DNA from: Mesorhizobium sp. | GTDB taxonomy: Bacteria; Pseudomonadota; Alphaproteobacteria; Rhizobiales; Rhizobiaceae | Length of the DNA stretch: 64,000 nucleotides | NCBI RefSeq assembly: GCF_024710845.1 | Contig: NZ_JANJTZ010000033.1 | Coordinates: 1 to 64,000 of the forward strand | Direction: 5' to 3' | Shown here: piece by piece, positions 1 to 8,479 of the stretch | Position numbering within the stretch: position 1 is the stretch's first letter | Layout of the letters: every line of letters begins with the position of its first letter | Program-made: the position numbers and the translations under genes | Notes under the pieces: model-generated | What the model saw: only the letters and a program-made list of their open reading frames with translations | What the model was told of the DNA's origin: nothing | Database searches by the model: none

Positions 1-120
1 CCCGCTGCTCCCCCGCCTGGTGCCGCGCGAACCTCTGCCCCCCTTACCGGTATCTAATTGTGCCGGGTCCGCCCCCTTTGGGGGGTATGGGGCCCCCCCC
101 GCCGCGCGCGGTGGCGCGCG

Positions 121-280
121 CCGAGACGAGGCGGCGGATGAGGGGTGTTGGACGAAGTGAGACGGTGAAGAACTGGCGCCGGCAGCACCATTTTCTACGG
201 CGCAGTGCTCCTTCCAATACCCCTCATCCGACTCGGCCTTCGGCCGAGCCACCTTCCCCCACAAGGGGGAAGGACAGGCG
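121..280. repeat. Intergenic palindromic repeat mosaic
   Basis: A 16-nt arm at 136-151 (ggatgaggggtgttgg) is matched, with one mismatch, by its reverse complement at 214-229. Two more hairpins follow: ctcggcc/ggccgag at 232-248 with loop ttc, and ccttccccc/gggggaagg at 252-273 with loop acaa. This layout resembles the short palindromic repeats scattered between genes in Rhizobiales chromosomes. Bases 1-412 contain no convincing gene; several open frames exist there but none has a ribosome binding site or consistent coding bias. Confidence 0.6.
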
Positions 281-412
281 CACCCGTGGATCGATTTTCG
301 CGCGCCGCCCCGCCGATCCCCTGCCCTGCTCGCCCTTCGCCGCCGGGCATCGCTCTTTCGATCCACACCCCCTTTCCTCCGCATCACACTGCGCCGAAGA
401 AAGGAGGGCGCG

Positions 413-817
413 GTGAACGCAGCGCAGGACGACATGCCGGACCGGTCGAGACTGAAGCACATCGTCGTGATGCTTCTGTCCATGGCCCTGCTGTGCGAAC
501 ACGCCGCATCGCGCCGCCATTCCGTGCGCCTTTTCTTCTTCAGGCTGCTCAGCCACGCCGAAATCGTCGCCCTCAGCCTTTTCGACGGCCCGGCCGCCGG
601 GGTCGACGTCGCCCCTGACGAGCCGAGGCATGTCAGGCCCGAAGATCTGATCGCCCTGGCGGTGCGCCTGCGCGCCATCGCCATCCTCGTGGCGCGGGCT
701 TTCCTATCCGGCGGCGAAACCGGCACGGCCAAGGGCGCGATTCCGCGCCCAATCTCGCTCGCCCCGCGCGCGATCGCACGCGACCTCCCGGCTGCCCCGT
801 ATCACGACACGTCCTGA
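413..817 (+). CDS. Hypothetical protein, GTG start
   Basis: I do not recognise this 134-residue protein. A GTG start at 413 lies 5 nt after a perfect AGGAGG at 402-407, and codon third positions are strongly GC-rich as in neighbouring genes, so it is probably real although overlapping frames exist. Residues about 15-60 are rich in Leu, Phe, His and Arg (for example RLFFFRLLSHAEIVALSLF); there is no clear signal peptide. The leader AAAGGAGGGCGCG is almost the same as that of the next gene, the DUF72 gene. The tail is Ala/Arg/Pro-rich. No function is proposed. Confidence 0.6.
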   Translation: MNAAQDDMPDRSRLKHIVVMLLSMALLCEHAASRRHSVRLFFFRLLSHAEIVALSLFDGPAAGVDVAPDEPRHVRPEDLIALAVRLRAIAILVARAFLSGGETGTAKGAIPRPISLAPRAIARDLPAAPYHDTS

Positions 818-906
818 CCTGGCCGCACCTGTCAGCAGCCTTGCCGTTCCGGGTGGACAAACGACGTCCGCCCGCGCACGGTCGCGCGCGTTGAAAGGAG
901 GGTGCG

Positions 907-1704
907 ATGACCTCAGGAACGATCCGCGCAGGCATGGGCGGCTGGACCTTCGAGCCCTGGGAAGGCACCTTCTATCCCGCCAAGCTTTCCAAGAAGAAGC
1001 AGCTCGAATTCGCCTCGCGGCAGGTGCCGACGATCGAGGTCAACGGCACCTATTATTCGGGCTTCACGCCGGCGACCTACGCCAAGTGGAACGCCGAGAC
1101 GCCCGACGATTTCGTCTTCTCGATCAAGGGCAACCGCTTCGTCACCAACCGCAAGGTGCTGGCCGAGGCCGGCGAGTCGATGCAAAAGTTCTTCGCCCAG
1201 GGGCTGGAGGAACTGGGGCCGAAGCTCGGGCCGATCTGCTGGCAGTTCGCCAACACTAAGAAATTCGAGCCCGCGGATTTCGAGGGCTTCCTCAAGCTCC
1301 TGCCGGACGAGCATGCCGGGCTGAAGCTGCGCCACGCGCTGGAGGTACGGCATGCGAGTTTCGCGGTGCCCGAATTCGTCGCGCTGGCGGAACAGCACGG
1401 CTGCGCGATCTGCTATGCGCACCATCACGACTATCCGGAATTTGCCGACCTGACGGCGGATTTCGTCTATGCCCGGCTGCAGAAGGGCGAGGACGACATC
1501 GCCACCGCCTATCCGCCCAAGGATCTCGACGGCTGGGCGGATCGGGCGAAACTCTGGGCGCAAGGCGGCCAGCCCGAAGACCTCCCCTATGCGGATCCAT
1601 CGCGGCAAGCCGCGACGCGGCCGCGCGATGTGTTCGTCTACATCATCCACGAAGGAAAAATCCGCGCGCCGCAGGGCGCCATGGCACTGATGGAGCGGGT
1701 GTGA
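907..1704 (+). CDS. DUF72 domain-containing protein
   Basis: This 265-residue protein has the features of the DUF72 family (YecE-like TIM-barrel proteins of unknown biochemical role): the N-terminal GMGGWTFEPWEGTFYP segment (residues 9-24), EVNGTYYSGF (44-53), the WQFANT strand (112-117) and LEVRHASF (145-152). The length suits the family. The ATG at 907 is preceded by AAAGGAGG with 5-nt spacing. It is followed by tRNA-Glu on the same strand. The family is often called a putative nuclease or sugar-binding barrel, but that is not established, so only the family name is given. Confidence 0.9.
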   Translation: MTSGTIRAGMGGWTFEPWEGTFYPAKLSKKKQLEFASRQVPTIEVNGTYYSGFTPATYAKWNAETPDDFVFSIKGNRFVTNRKVLAEAGESMQKFFAQGLEELGPKLGPICWQFANTKKFEPADFEGFLKLLPDEHAGLKLRHALEVRHASFAVPEFVALAEQHGCAICYAHHHDYPEFADLTADFVYARLQKGEDDIATAYPPKDLDGWADRAKLWAQGGQPEDLPYADPSRQAATRPRDVFVYIIHEGKIRAPQGAMALMERV

Positions 1705-1775
1705 ATCGGGGTAAAATTCCCTGCGCCAACGGGTTGCCGCCCGCCGCGAAGCTGATTATAAGCCGCCTCGGTTAC

Positions 1776-1850
1776 GCGCCCTTCGTCTATCGGTTAGGAC
1801 GGCACCCTTTCACGGTGCAGAGAGGGGTTCGACTCCCCTAGGGCGTACCA
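1776..1850 (+). tRNA. tRNA-Glu (anticodon UUC)
   Basis: The acceptor stem GCGCCCT pairs with AGGGCGT, closing with a G-U pair, and discriminator A and an encoded CCA follow. The anticodon stem gcacc/ggtgc encloses the loop CTTTCAC, giving anticodon TTC. The T-arm is ggggTTCGACtcccc. All four arms fold, and the total is 75 nt including CCA. Confidence 0.97.
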
Positions 1851-1950
1851 CTCCTTCGATTGCTCGACATATCTGCCCGCCGATGCCCGGGGTTGAAGAA
1901 ACCGCCCATCGATGCGACATGTGGGGCGATTTCCACGCTCCAGGCACGCA

Positions 1951-2778
1951 ATGGTCACCTATCTCGAAGCGGGTTCCGCACCGCTTAAAAACACCGGACA
2001 GATCAGGCTTTACGACGAGGCCGCCTTCGAAGGGATGCGCAAGGCCTGCCGGCTGACCGCGACCTGCCTCGACGAGCTTGCCGCGATCGTCCAGCCGGGC
2101 GTGTCGACCGACACGATCGACCGCTTCGTCTTCGAATACGGCATGGACCACGACGCCATCCCCGCCACGCTCAACTATCGCGGCTACACGAAATCGTCCT
2201 GCACCTCGATCAACCACGTCGTCTGTCACGGCATCCCCGATTCGAAACCGCTGCGCGAGGGCGACATCGTCAACATCGACGTGACCTTGATCGTCGACGG
2301 CTGGCACGGCGACTCCTCGCGCATGTATCCGGTCGGCCGCATCAAGCGCGCGGCCGAGCGGCTGCTCGAGGTCACGCATGAATGCATGATGCGCGGCATC
2401 GCCGCCATTCGTCCGGGCGTGCGCACCGGCGCCATCGGCGCGGCGATCCAGACCTATGCCGAGGCGGAGCGCTGCTCGGTGGTGCGCGACTTCTGCGGCC
2501 ACGGCGTCGGCCTGCTCTTCCACGACGCGCCGAACATCCTGCACTACGGCACGCCCGGCGAAGGCGTCGAGATGCGGCCGGGCATGATCTTCACCGTCGA
2601 GCCGATGATCAATCTCGGCCGGCCGCATGTGAAGGTCCTGTCCGATGGCTGGACCGCGGTGACCCGCGACCGGTCGCTGTCGGCCCAGTACGAGCATACG
2701 ATCGGTGTCACCGACAACGGCTGCGAAATCTTCACGCTCTCGCCCGGGGGCCTCGACCGCCCCGGCCTTCCGGCCTAG
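1951..2778 (+). CDS. map: Type I methionine aminopeptidase
   Basis: Removes the initiator Met from nascent proteins in the cytoplasm using two divalent metal ions. From ATG 1951 the product is 275 aa. The five metal ligands fall at D110, D121, H184, E217 and E248, in the motifs NIDVTL, GDSSRMY, CGHGVG, TVEPMI and YEHTIG; their spacing matches E. coli MetAP (D97, D108, H171, E204, E235) with a constant offset of 13. The frame is open upstream to 1912, but [17 protein letters not shown] is the family-like N-terminus, so 1951 is chosen. radC follows on the same strand after 38 nt. Confidence 0.95.
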   Translation: MVTYLEAGSAPLKNTGQIRLYDEAAFEGMRKACRLTATCLDELAAIVQPGVSTDTIDRFVFEYGMDHDAIPATLNYRGYTKSSCTSINHVVCHGIPDSKPLREGDIVNIDVTLIVDGWHGDSSRMYPVGRIKRAAERLLEVTHECMMRGIAAIRPGVRTGAIGAAIQTYAEAERCSVVRDFCGHGVGLLFHDAPNILHYGTPGEGVEMRPGMIFTVEPMINLGRPHVKVLSDGWTAVTRDRSLSAQYEHTIGVTDNGCEIFTLSPGGLDRPGLPA

Positions 2779-2816
2779 TCTTCGCGCGAGGCTGGGGAGC
2801 CTCGGGCGGGACAGGG

Positions 2817-3581
2817 ATGAGCACTGACGAGATCGACGAACGCGGTATGTTTGCCGAAGGGCCTTCGGCCAACCTCGGAAAGGCCGCGCCCAAGTCACCT
2901 CAATCCGACAAGCCGCACTTCCACGGTCACCGCGACCGGCTGCGGGAGCGTATGCGCGCGTCGGGCGCGGGTGCGCTTGCCGACTACGAGATCCTCGAGC
3001 TCCTGCTCTTCCGCTTCGTGCCCCGGGCCGATACCAAGCCGCGGGCCAAGGCCCTTCTGGAACGGTTCGGGTCGCTCGCCGAAGTCCTCGGCGCTCCCGC
3101 CCATCTGCTGGCCGAGGTCAAGGGCATCGGACCTTCGGTGGCGTTCGACCTGAAGCTGGTCGCCGCCGCCGCCGAGCGCATGCTGCAGAGCCAGATCCGC
3201 GGCCGCCAGGTGCTCGCCTCCTGGACGCAGGTGATCGACTATTGCCGCGCCGCCATGGCCTTCGAGCCGCGCGAGCAGTTCCGCATCCTCTTCCTCGACA
3301 AGAAGAATGCGCTGATCGCCGACGAGGTGCAGCAGGTGGGCACCGTCGACCACACTCCGGTCTATCCGCGCGAGGTCGTCCGCAGGGCGCTCGAACTGTC
3401 GGCCACGGCGATCATCCTCGTGCACAACCACCCGTCTGGCGATCCGACGCCGTCCAAGGCGGACATCGACATGACGCGCCTGATTGCCGAGACCGCCAAG
3501 CCGCTCGGTATCGTGGTGCACGACCATATCATCGTCGGCAAGAGCGGCCACGCCTCGATGAAGGGCCCTCGCCTGATCTGA
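2817..3581 (+). CDS. radC: RadC family protein (JAMM/MPN+ domain)
   Basis: The 254-residue product has the RadC layout: an N-terminal helix-hairpin-helix part ([20 protein letters not shown]) and a C-terminal MPN+/JAMM metalloprotease-like domain with the zinc motif [17 protein letters not shown] and catalytic-type Glu in [12 protein letters not shown]. The ATG at 2817 follows ggacaggg and the frame extends far upstream inside map only by chance. RadC was named for a DNA-repair phenotype that was later reassigned in E. coli, so a repair role is not secure. It probably shares a transcript with map. Confidence 0.93.
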   Translation: MSTDEIDERGMFAEGPSANLGKAAPKSPQSDKPHFHGHRDRLRERMRASGAGALADYEILELLLFRFVPRADTKPRAKALLERFGSLAEVLGAPAHLLAEVKGIGPSVAFDLKLVAAAAERMLQSQIRGRQVLASWTQVIDYCRAAMAFEPREQFRILFLDKKNALIADEVQQVGTVDHTPVYPREVVRRALELSATAIILVHNHPSGDPTPSKADIDMTRLIAETAKPLGIVVHDHIIVGKSGHASMKGPRLI

Positions 3582-3703
3582 ATGCGCAGGTAAACATTAC
3601 TTCAAATCGTCTCTATTAACCACTTGAACGAAGAGTTAACACGCAAGGTAAATGAGAGGTTAATACATCCTGGCAAATTGCTGAGGCATTGGGAGCTGGA
3701 TGT

Positions 3704-4426
3704 ATGCGAGCGAATGGACTTGTTGCCGACGGGATTATTGATGTTCTTCCTCCGGCCAAATCCGATCCTTACCAGGACAGAAGAAGCGTCGAGTTCGGCT
3801 TCCGCGCCCGCCGTTTTCAGGACGTGCAGCGGCTCATCGAGCGCGTTCTTGCCGAAAAGGGCCGGGCCGAAATCCTCGACCTCGGCGGCACCGAGAAATA
3901 CTGGCTGATCGGCGAAGACTTCATCCACGCAAACCGGAAACGGCTGCGCTTCACCATCGTGAACAATGAACGGCAGTCGGTAGAGAAGCCAGATCTCTTC
4001 GAGTTCCGCTTCGCCAGCGCCACAGATCCTCTTCTCTTCCGCGGCCGGCAGTTCGACCTGGTCCACTCCAACTCGGTGGTCGAGCATGTCGGGGCTTGGC
4101 GCGACATGGCGATGTTCGCGGACAACGTTCGCCGGCTGGCACCGCGCTATTACGTGCAGACCCCGAACTACTGGTTCGCCTACGAGCCGCATTTCCGCTT
4201 CCCCGGCTTCCAGTACCTGCCGGAACGCGTCCGGGTCGAGATGCTGATGCGTTTCTCGCTCGGCTTCTTCCAACGTATCGAAGACCGCGCAGATGCCAAG
4301 CAGGTCGTCCATCATCACCGGCTGTTGTCGACCCGGCAGATGCGGACGCTGTTTCCCGACGCGTCGGTCAGCCACGAAAAGGTGTTCGGCCTCAACAAGT
4401 CGATCATCGCCACGCGGGACTGCTGA
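3704..4426 (+). CDS. Class I SAM-dependent methyltransferase
   Basis: The 240-residue protein shows a Rossmann methyltransferase core: motif I ILDLGGTEKYW near residue 47, RFTIVNNE (second strand) and FDLVHSNSVVEHVG, the motif IV region typical of the Methyltransf_11/25 group. It continues with YYVQTPNYWFAYEPHFRFPGFQ, a segment seen in methyltransferases of surface-sugar clusters. The substrate is unknown. ATG 3704 is chosen (gggag at 3691-3695 as SD); a TTG at 3689 is possible. The 122-nt upstream gap is AT-rich with several TTAAC motifs and probably holds its promoter. A terminator follows. Confidence 0.8.
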   Translation: MRANGLVADGIIDVLPPAKSDPYQDRRSVEFGFRARRFQDVQRLIERVLAEKGRAEILDLGGTEKYWLIGEDFIHANRKRLRFTIVNNERQSVEKPDLFEFRFASATDPLLFRGRQFDLVHSNSVVEHVGAWRDMAMFADNVRRLAPRYYVQTPNYWFAYEPHFRFPGFQYLPERVRVEMLMRFSLGFFQRIEDRADAKQVVHHHRLLSTRQMRTLFPDASVSHEKVFGLNKSIIATRDC

Positions 4427-4446
4427 ACGCCGAACGCCGGAAACAG

Positions 4447-4476
4447 AAAGGCCACCCGCGAGGGTGGCCTTTTTGT
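4447..4476. terminator. Bidirectional rho-independent terminator
   Basis: The arms aaggccaccc and gggtggcctt (4448-4457 and 4461-4470) enclose a 3-nt loop. The + strand continues with ttttgttt and the - strand with a T-tract (tttctgttt), so it can end both the methyltransferase gene and tig, which converge here. Confidence 0.88.
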
Positions 4477-4497
4477 TTCAGCGGCACGAGGCCCTGA

Positions 4498-5925
4498 CTA
4501 CTCGGCGTCGGCTTCCTTGGCGGCCTTCTTCTTGGCCGGAGCCTTCTTCTTCGGGGCGGCCTTCTTGGCCTCGGCCTTCACGTCGCCTTCGTCGTCATCC
4601 GCGAGGAGTTCCTCCCTTGAGACCTTGACGTCCGTCACTTCGACCTGGGTCAGGAGGTGGTCGACGACCTTTTCCTCGAACAGCGGCGCGCGAAGGTTGG
4701 CAAGCGCCGTCGGATTGTTGCGGTAGAAGTCGTAGACCTCCTGCTCCTGGCCCGGATAGCGGCGAACGAACTCGAACAGCGCGCGCTGCATCTCCTCGTC
4801 TGTGATCTGGATGCCGGCCTTCTCGCCCATCTCAGCGAGGACCAGGCCCAGCCGCACGCGGCGCTCGGCGAGACCCTGGTATTCGGCGCGGGCCTCTTCC
4901 TCGGTCGTCTCCTCGTCGGCGAAGCTCTTGCCGGCCTGCTGGAGGTCGGTCATCACCTGGGTCCAGATGTTGTTGAACTCGGCTTCAACGAGCTTCGAGG
5001 GCGCCTCGAACTTGTAGGATTCGTCGAGCGCGTCGAGCAGCTCGCGCTTCACCTTCTGGCGGGTCAGCGTGCCGTACTGGCTTTCGAGTTGGCTCTTGAC
5101 GATCTCGCGCAGCTTCTCGACCGAATCCAGGCCGAGCGTCTTGGCGACGTCGTCATTGATCTCGAGTTTGCCCGGCTTGGCGACTTCCTTGACCGTGATG
5201 TCGAAGGTGGCTTCCTTGCCGGCGAGATGGGCGGCCTGATAGCTCTCCGGGAACGTGACGGTGATGGTCTTCTCGTCGCCGGCCTTGAAGCCGACGATCT
5301 GTTCCTCGAAGCCCGGGATGAACGACTTGGATCCCAGCACCAGCTGCTGGTCGGTGCCGGCACCGCCTTCGAAAGGCTCGCCGTCGAGCTTGCCGACGAA
5401 GTCGATCGTCACGCGGTCGCCCTCTTCGGCCTTGCCCTTCTTGGGCTCGTAGCTGCGGGCGGATTCGGCGACGCGCTCCATCTGCGCCTCGATCTCCGCC
5501 TCCGGCAGGTCGAGCACCTGGCGGGTCACCTTGATGCCGGTGACGTCCTTCAGCTCGATCGTGGGAATGACCTCGTAGGCGATGGAGAATTCGAAGTCCT
5601 TCTGGCCGGCGAGGATGGCTTCGGCTTCCTTCTCGTCCTCGGTCATCTGGACTTCAGGCTGCATCGCAGCCTTCTCGCCCCGCTCGGCGAGAACCTCACG
5701 GGTCGAATTGTTGAGGATCTCGTTGACGACCTCGGCCATGAACGATTTGCCGAACACCTTGCGCAGGTGCTGGATCGGCACCTTGCCGGGACGGAACCCG
5801 TTGATGCGGGCCTTGCCGCGCGCATCGTTGAGGCGCGAGACCAGCCGGCTCTCCATGTCGCTCTTGGGCACGACGACCTTGATCTCTCGCTTGAGGCCGG
5901 CGTTCAGCGTTTCCGTGATCTGCAT
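4498..5925 (-). CDS. tig: Trigger factor
   Basis: Ribosome-bound chaperone and peptidyl-prolyl isomerase that meets nascent chains. From ATG 5925 it is 475 aa: an N-terminal ribosome-binding domain with the signature GFRPGKVPI (about residues 43-51), an FKBP-type PPIase domain ([20 protein letters not shown], about 155-235), and a helical C-terminal domain. The tail is a Lys/Ala-rich stretch ([15 protein letters not shown]) typical of rhizobial versions. The frame is open to 5970, but [17 protein letters not shown] is the conserved start. tRNA-Leu lies just upstream on the same strand. Confidence 0.96.
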   Translation of the reverse strand: MQITETLNAGLKREIKVVVPKSDMESRLVSRLNDARGKARINGFRPGKVPIQHLRKVFGKSFMAEVVNEILNNSTREVLAERGEKAAMQPEVQMTEDEKEAEAILAGQKDFEFSIAYEVIPTIELKDVTGIKVTRQVLDLPEAEIEAQMERVAESARSYEPKKGKAEEGDRVTIDFVGKLDGEPFEGGAGTDQQLVLGSKSFIPGFEEQIVGFKAGDEKTITVTFPESYQAAHLAGKEATFDITVKEVAKPGKLEINDDVAKTLGLDSVEKLREIVKSQLESQYGTLTRQKVKRELLDALDESYKFEAPSKLVEAEFNNIWTQVMTDLQQAGKSFADEETTEEEARAEYQGLAERRVRLGLVLAEMGEKAGIQITDEEMQRALFEFVRRYPGQEQEVYDFYRNNPTALANLRAPLFEEKVVDHLLTQVEVTDVKVSREELLADDDEGDVKAEAKKAAPKKKAPAKKKAAKEADAE

Positions 5926-6012
5926 ACTCGTTCCTTTTGTCCTCTCGAAATCCCTGTGCTCGAACGGCACACGGCCATTTCGACTGACGAAAATCCTGCC
6001 TTAGGTGGCTAA

Positions 6013-6097
6013 TGGTGCGGGTGAAGGGACTTGAACCCCCACGACTTGCGTCACAGGAACCTAAATCCTGCGTGTCTACCAGTTCCACCACACCCGC
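6013..6097 (-). tRNA. tRNA-Leu (anticodon UAG)
   Basis: Read on the minus strand, acceptor GCGGGTG pairs with CACCCGC, followed by discriminator A and encoded CCA. The anticodon stem CAGGA/TCCTG encloses TTTAGGT, giving anticodon TAG. A long variable arm (class II) and the T-loop TTCAAGT are present. The total is 85 nt. It sits 87 nt upstream of tig in the same orientation. Confidence 0.96.
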
Positions 6098-6233
6098 TCA
6101 GGCGGCCCGTCCGGCCGCCCGAAGCGTGCGCTCTATATCACCTCGATTGTGGCGTTCAAAGGAAAATTGCCGCGAGAATCGCGTATCGGGGGATGGTTTT
6201 CCCCATTCTATCCACAGGCGCCGGCTGGGCGTG

Positions 6234-6812
6234 CTAGTAGAGAGGTTCCTCGAACAGGACGGTCGTTCCGTCGAGAAAGCGCTTGATCTGGGCCGAACCG
6301 TTGTCTGCAACGGCCGCAACCACCGCGAAAGGCCGGGTGCGCATGTCGATTTCGATCGGCTTTCCCTGGCCTTCGGGCAGATAGAAGCGTTCCAGACCGT
6401 AATCGACCGTGGTGCTCCCCCCCGCGTAGGGACGGCCGGCCGCTACGCCGTGGATCACGACGTCGCCGGCTTCCGCTGCGGGCAGGGCTGCCCGGTCGAA
6501 CGCAGCCGATCTCACTGTAAAGTATCCGTCCTCCTGCTTGCTAAGCAGCACCCACACGGGATGGGCCTCATAGTCGCCGTCGCCCGTGAGGGGTGGGACG
6601 AAAAGCGCGGCCGGAATGGTCGCGATGTCGTAGCCCAGCCTGACATAGTCGCCGCGCAGCAGGTCGCGCGGATCGACGGGCTGAACCTGGAGCAGCACTT
6701 CCTGGCCGTTGCGCAGCACCGCGGCGCGTCCGGCAATGTTCCATGACAGGAAGCCGATCTGCAGCGCCGAGATCAGGACGGCGCCGGCGAGAACGAGACG
6801 GGACGGGTTCAT
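6234..6812 (-). CDS. GDYXXLXY domain-containing membrane protein
   Basis: The 192-residue protein has one N-terminal membrane segment (LVLAGAVLISALQIGFLSW, about residues 6-24) followed by the family signature LLRGDYVRLGYDI (about 52-64), the motif that names the GDYXXLXY family. The rest is probably periplasmic. Its ATG overlaps the stop codon of the upstream DUF2157 gene (TGATG), so the two are translationally coupled. These two families are known to occur as a pair; their function is unknown. The frame is open further upstream, but that part is a shadow of the DUF2157 gene. Confidence 0.85.
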   Translation of the reverse strand: MNPSRLVLAGAVLISALQIGFLSWNIAGRAAVLRNGQEVLLQVQPVDPRDLLRGDYVRLGYDIATIPAALFVPPLTGDGDYEAHPVWVLLSKQEDGYFTVRSAAFDRAALPAAEAGDVVIHGVAAGRPYAGGSTTVDYGLERFYLPEGQGKPIEIDMRTRPFAVVAAVADNGSAQIKRFLDGTTVLFEEPLY

Positions 6813-7915
6813 CAGGCTGCTCCCTGGGTCGCGGCCGGGGCGGCCATGCGGCGCTCGACGCGGATGATGACGAAGGCGAGAACGCCGAGCCCGATTGCGG
6901 CGAGCAGGAAGAAGCCGGCGGTACCGAGCATCGTGCCGACGGTGGCGATATAGACGAAGGAAATTTCCACGGCGAAACCGAGATAGGCGAGCCACCGAAC
7001 CTTGCGGCCGGCCTTGCCACCGATCACCAGCGCGCCGGCAATTGCGGCGAAGGTGACGGCTGCGAGAAGGGAAAACATCGGCACGGAGTCAGCGAATACG
7101 AACTGCAAGGTGAACATGCCGACGAGGAAGCCGATGAGCGCGTCGGCCGCCAGACCGTCACCCAGCCCGGCCAGGCGGTCGACGACCTCGCCGCCGCGCA
7201 CCGCGGCAACGAACGCCGCTGCCGAAACCAGCGCCATCGCGGCCGGAATAAGGAGCTGGTCCGTGTCCATATAGAGGAAGGTGAAATGCCCGATCAGCGA
7301 CAGCAGGATCAGATGCCGGGCCGGCAGGCTGCGTGTCCAGACAGCGACCGCCCAGAGAGCCGCGAGCAGCAGCGGATACCAGGGGTTCACGTCGAGACTG
7401 AAGCTGAACACCGGCCAGGCCACCCACGCCGCCGACAGGGCGACCGAGGCCGCCGCCAGAATCGGCGAGCGCAACAGCGCCGCGGCCAACGCGGTACCGA
7501 CGCACCAGACCAAGATCGCCTGCGTCTCGTCGCCGGACAGATGATACATCTGGCCGATCAGCGCGATGCCGCCGCCGAAGGCTGCGGCCGACACCAGCCA
7601 AACCGCCTCGGCCAGCGCGCCATGGTCGCGCAGCTTCAGCACCGCACCTCCCAGGTAGCCGCCCGCGATCACCGCGAAAAGTGCACCGACGCGGCCGAGA
7701 CGGGGGATTGCTTCCCAGTTCGCCGCGATGAGAATGAGGATCGCCGCCGCCATCAGCAGCGCCGCCATGACCGCGAGCACCTGGCCGAAGCCGATACCCT
7801 TGCCGTGGTTCGCCGCGACGTCGTCGCGCAGTTGCGTTGCAAGCGCGGAGGTCACAAGCCCCCTTGCCTCCCATCGGGCGATGTCCTGCCCAACCTTGTC
7901 CACATATCCGGCCAT
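6812..7915 (-). CDS. DUF2157 domain-containing integral membrane protein
   Basis: The 367-residue protein starts with a soluble DUF2157 part (VGQDIARWEARGLVTSALA and onward, residues about 6-45), followed by some ten or more hydrophobic helices (for example VLAVMAALLMAAAILILIAA and LLAAVTFAAIAGALVIGG). It is first in a two-gene operon with the GDYXXLXY gene, with a one-base overlap. It is a plausible inner-membrane protein of unknown role. Its promoter must lie in the 7916-8155 gap, shared divergently with the DUF1127 gene. Confidence 0.85.
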   Translation of the reverse strand: MAGYVDKVGQDIARWEARGLVTSALATQLRDDVAANHGKGIGFGQVLAVMAALLMAAAILILIAANWEAIPRLGRVGALFAVIAGGYLGGAVLKLRDHGALAEAVWLVSAAAFGGGIALIGQMYHLSGDETQAILVWCVGTALAAALLRSPILAAASVALSAAWVAWPVFSFSLDVNPWYPLLLAALWAVAVWTRSLPARHLILLSLIGHFTFLYMDTDQLLIPAAMALVSAAAFVAAVRGGEVVDRLAGLGDGLAADALIGFLVGMFTLQFVFADSVPMFSLLAAVTFAAIAGALVIGGKAGRKVRWLAYLGFAVEISFVYIATVGTMLGTAGFFLLAAIGLGVLAFVIIRVERRMAAPAATQGAA

Positions 7916-8017
7916 GCTGCTCCCCGCTTTCCGCCTTACCTAGCCGATTTCCGGTATCGGCGCGATGTCGCCGCATGGCTCGATCGCAACCGCTGCATTG
8001 TGGGCTCCGCGAGCGCG

Positions 8018-8055
8018 TTAACGGCCGTTAATGGTGCATTGCACAATATGCATTG
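8018..8055. promoter_or_regulatory. Palindrome and TGCATTG direct repeats in a divergent promoter region
   Basis: TTAACGGCCGTTAA at 8018-8031 is a perfect 14-bp palindrome. TGCATTG occurs at 7994-8000, 8035-8041 and 8049-8055, the last two 14 bp apart. They lie between the divergent DUF2157 and DUF1127 genes and look like operator sites, but no regulator can be named. Confidence 0.4.
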
Positions 8056-8075
8056 CTGCCATGCAACATTCACCC

Positions 8076-8103
8076 TTTGAACGGACGCACGACGCACCTA
8101 TCT
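8076..8103 (+). promoter_or_regulatory. Candidate RpoH-type promoter of the DUF1127 / sRNA locus
   Basis: TTTGAA at 8076-8081 and CTATCT at 8098-8103 are separated by 16 bp. This resembles the alphaproteobacterial RpoH pattern (CTTGAA, 16-18 bp, CYTATNT), the sigma factor known to drive DUF1127/CcsR loci in Rhodobacter. It gives a 5' leader of about 45 nt before the ATG at 8156. The match is by eye only. Confidence 0.45.
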
Positions 8104-8155
8104 TCGGTTCGTAACAAAGATAGACGAAATCGAAAAAGACGAAACGAGAACTGAA

Positions 8156-8296
8156 ATGAACATCATCCGCAACTACCGCAACTGGCGTCGCTACCGGGAA
8201 ACCGTGTCCGAGCTGAACCGCCTGTCCAATCGCGAGCTCACCGACCTCGGCATTTCCCGCAGCGACATTCCGTTCGTCGCGCGCAAGTCGGTCTGA
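8156..8296 (+). CDS. DUF1127 micro-protein (CcaF1-like)
   Basis: The 46-residue product begins MNIIRNYRNWRRYRETVSEL and continues with NRLSNRELTDLGISRSDI, the canonical DUF1127 pattern of a basic N-terminus and the LSNREL.DLGI.R.DI motif. Small DUF1127 proteins are arginine-rich; in Rhodobacter sphaeroides one member (CcaF1) binds RNA and affects sRNA maturation. The context is the point here: directly 3' lie three stem-loops with CUCCUCCC loops, the arrangement known for CcsR/cuckoo sRNAs. A purine-rich leader (gaaacgagaactgaa) precedes the ATG. Confidence 0.9.
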   Translation: MNIIRNYRNWRRYRETVSELNRLSNRELTDLGISRSDIPFVARKSV

Positions 8297-8315
8297 CGAA
8301 CACAGAAATCTCGCC

Positions 8316-8424
8316 AGGGTCTACCTCCTCCCAGACCTTGTGAGATATGGCCGGAGTTTACCTCCTCCCAAACGACGGCCAAACGAGACACCCGCCGGAT
8401 CTCCTCCCCCGGCGGGTGTTTTCG
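8316..8424 (+). ncRNA. Array of three CUCCUCCC-loop hairpins (cuckoo/CcsR-like sRNA)
   Basis: Three hairpins follow the DUF1127 stop by 20 nt. Hairpin 1 (8316-8339) has a 7-bp stem and loop ACCTCCTCCC. Hairpin 2 (8348-8381) has stem TGGCCG/CGGCCA, a tandem GA/GA internal loop, an inner GTTT/AAAC stem and the same loop ACCTCCTCCC. Hairpin 3 (8388-8419) has an 11-bp stem, loop ATCTCCTCCC and a downstream T-run. Every loop is 10 nt, and the motif is complementary to Shine-Dalgarno sequence. The architecture matches the CcsR/cuckoo family of stress sRNAs processed from DUF1127 transcripts. Bases 8425-8479 show nothing further. Confidence 0.85.
8388..8424 (+). terminator. Rho-independent terminator (third sRNA hairpin)
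   Basis: Stem ACACCCGCCGG/CCGGCGGGTGT followed by gttttcgttt. It ends the DUF1127/sRNA transcript and at the same time carries the third CUCCUCCC loop. Confidence 0.9.
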
Positions 8425-8479
8425 TTTCCAGGAGTCCCGGTTGTAGGTCCGGATTGTCTGGCCGAACGGGCGGACTGTC

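Noticed and set aside
413-968. Minus-strand frames 224-631 and 633-968 opposite the unknown GTG gene and DUF72 start
   Set aside because: No ribosome binding site and no domain; the + strand gene at 413 has AGGAGG and better codon bias.
4657-6012. Long + strand frame opposite tig
   Set aside because: It is the antisense shadow of a clear trigger factor gene; long open antisense frames are expected at this GC content.
8297-8424. CRISPR-like array for the repeated CCTCCTCCC motif
   Set aside because: The repeated part is only the 10-nt loop within different stems; there are no uniform repeats with spacers.
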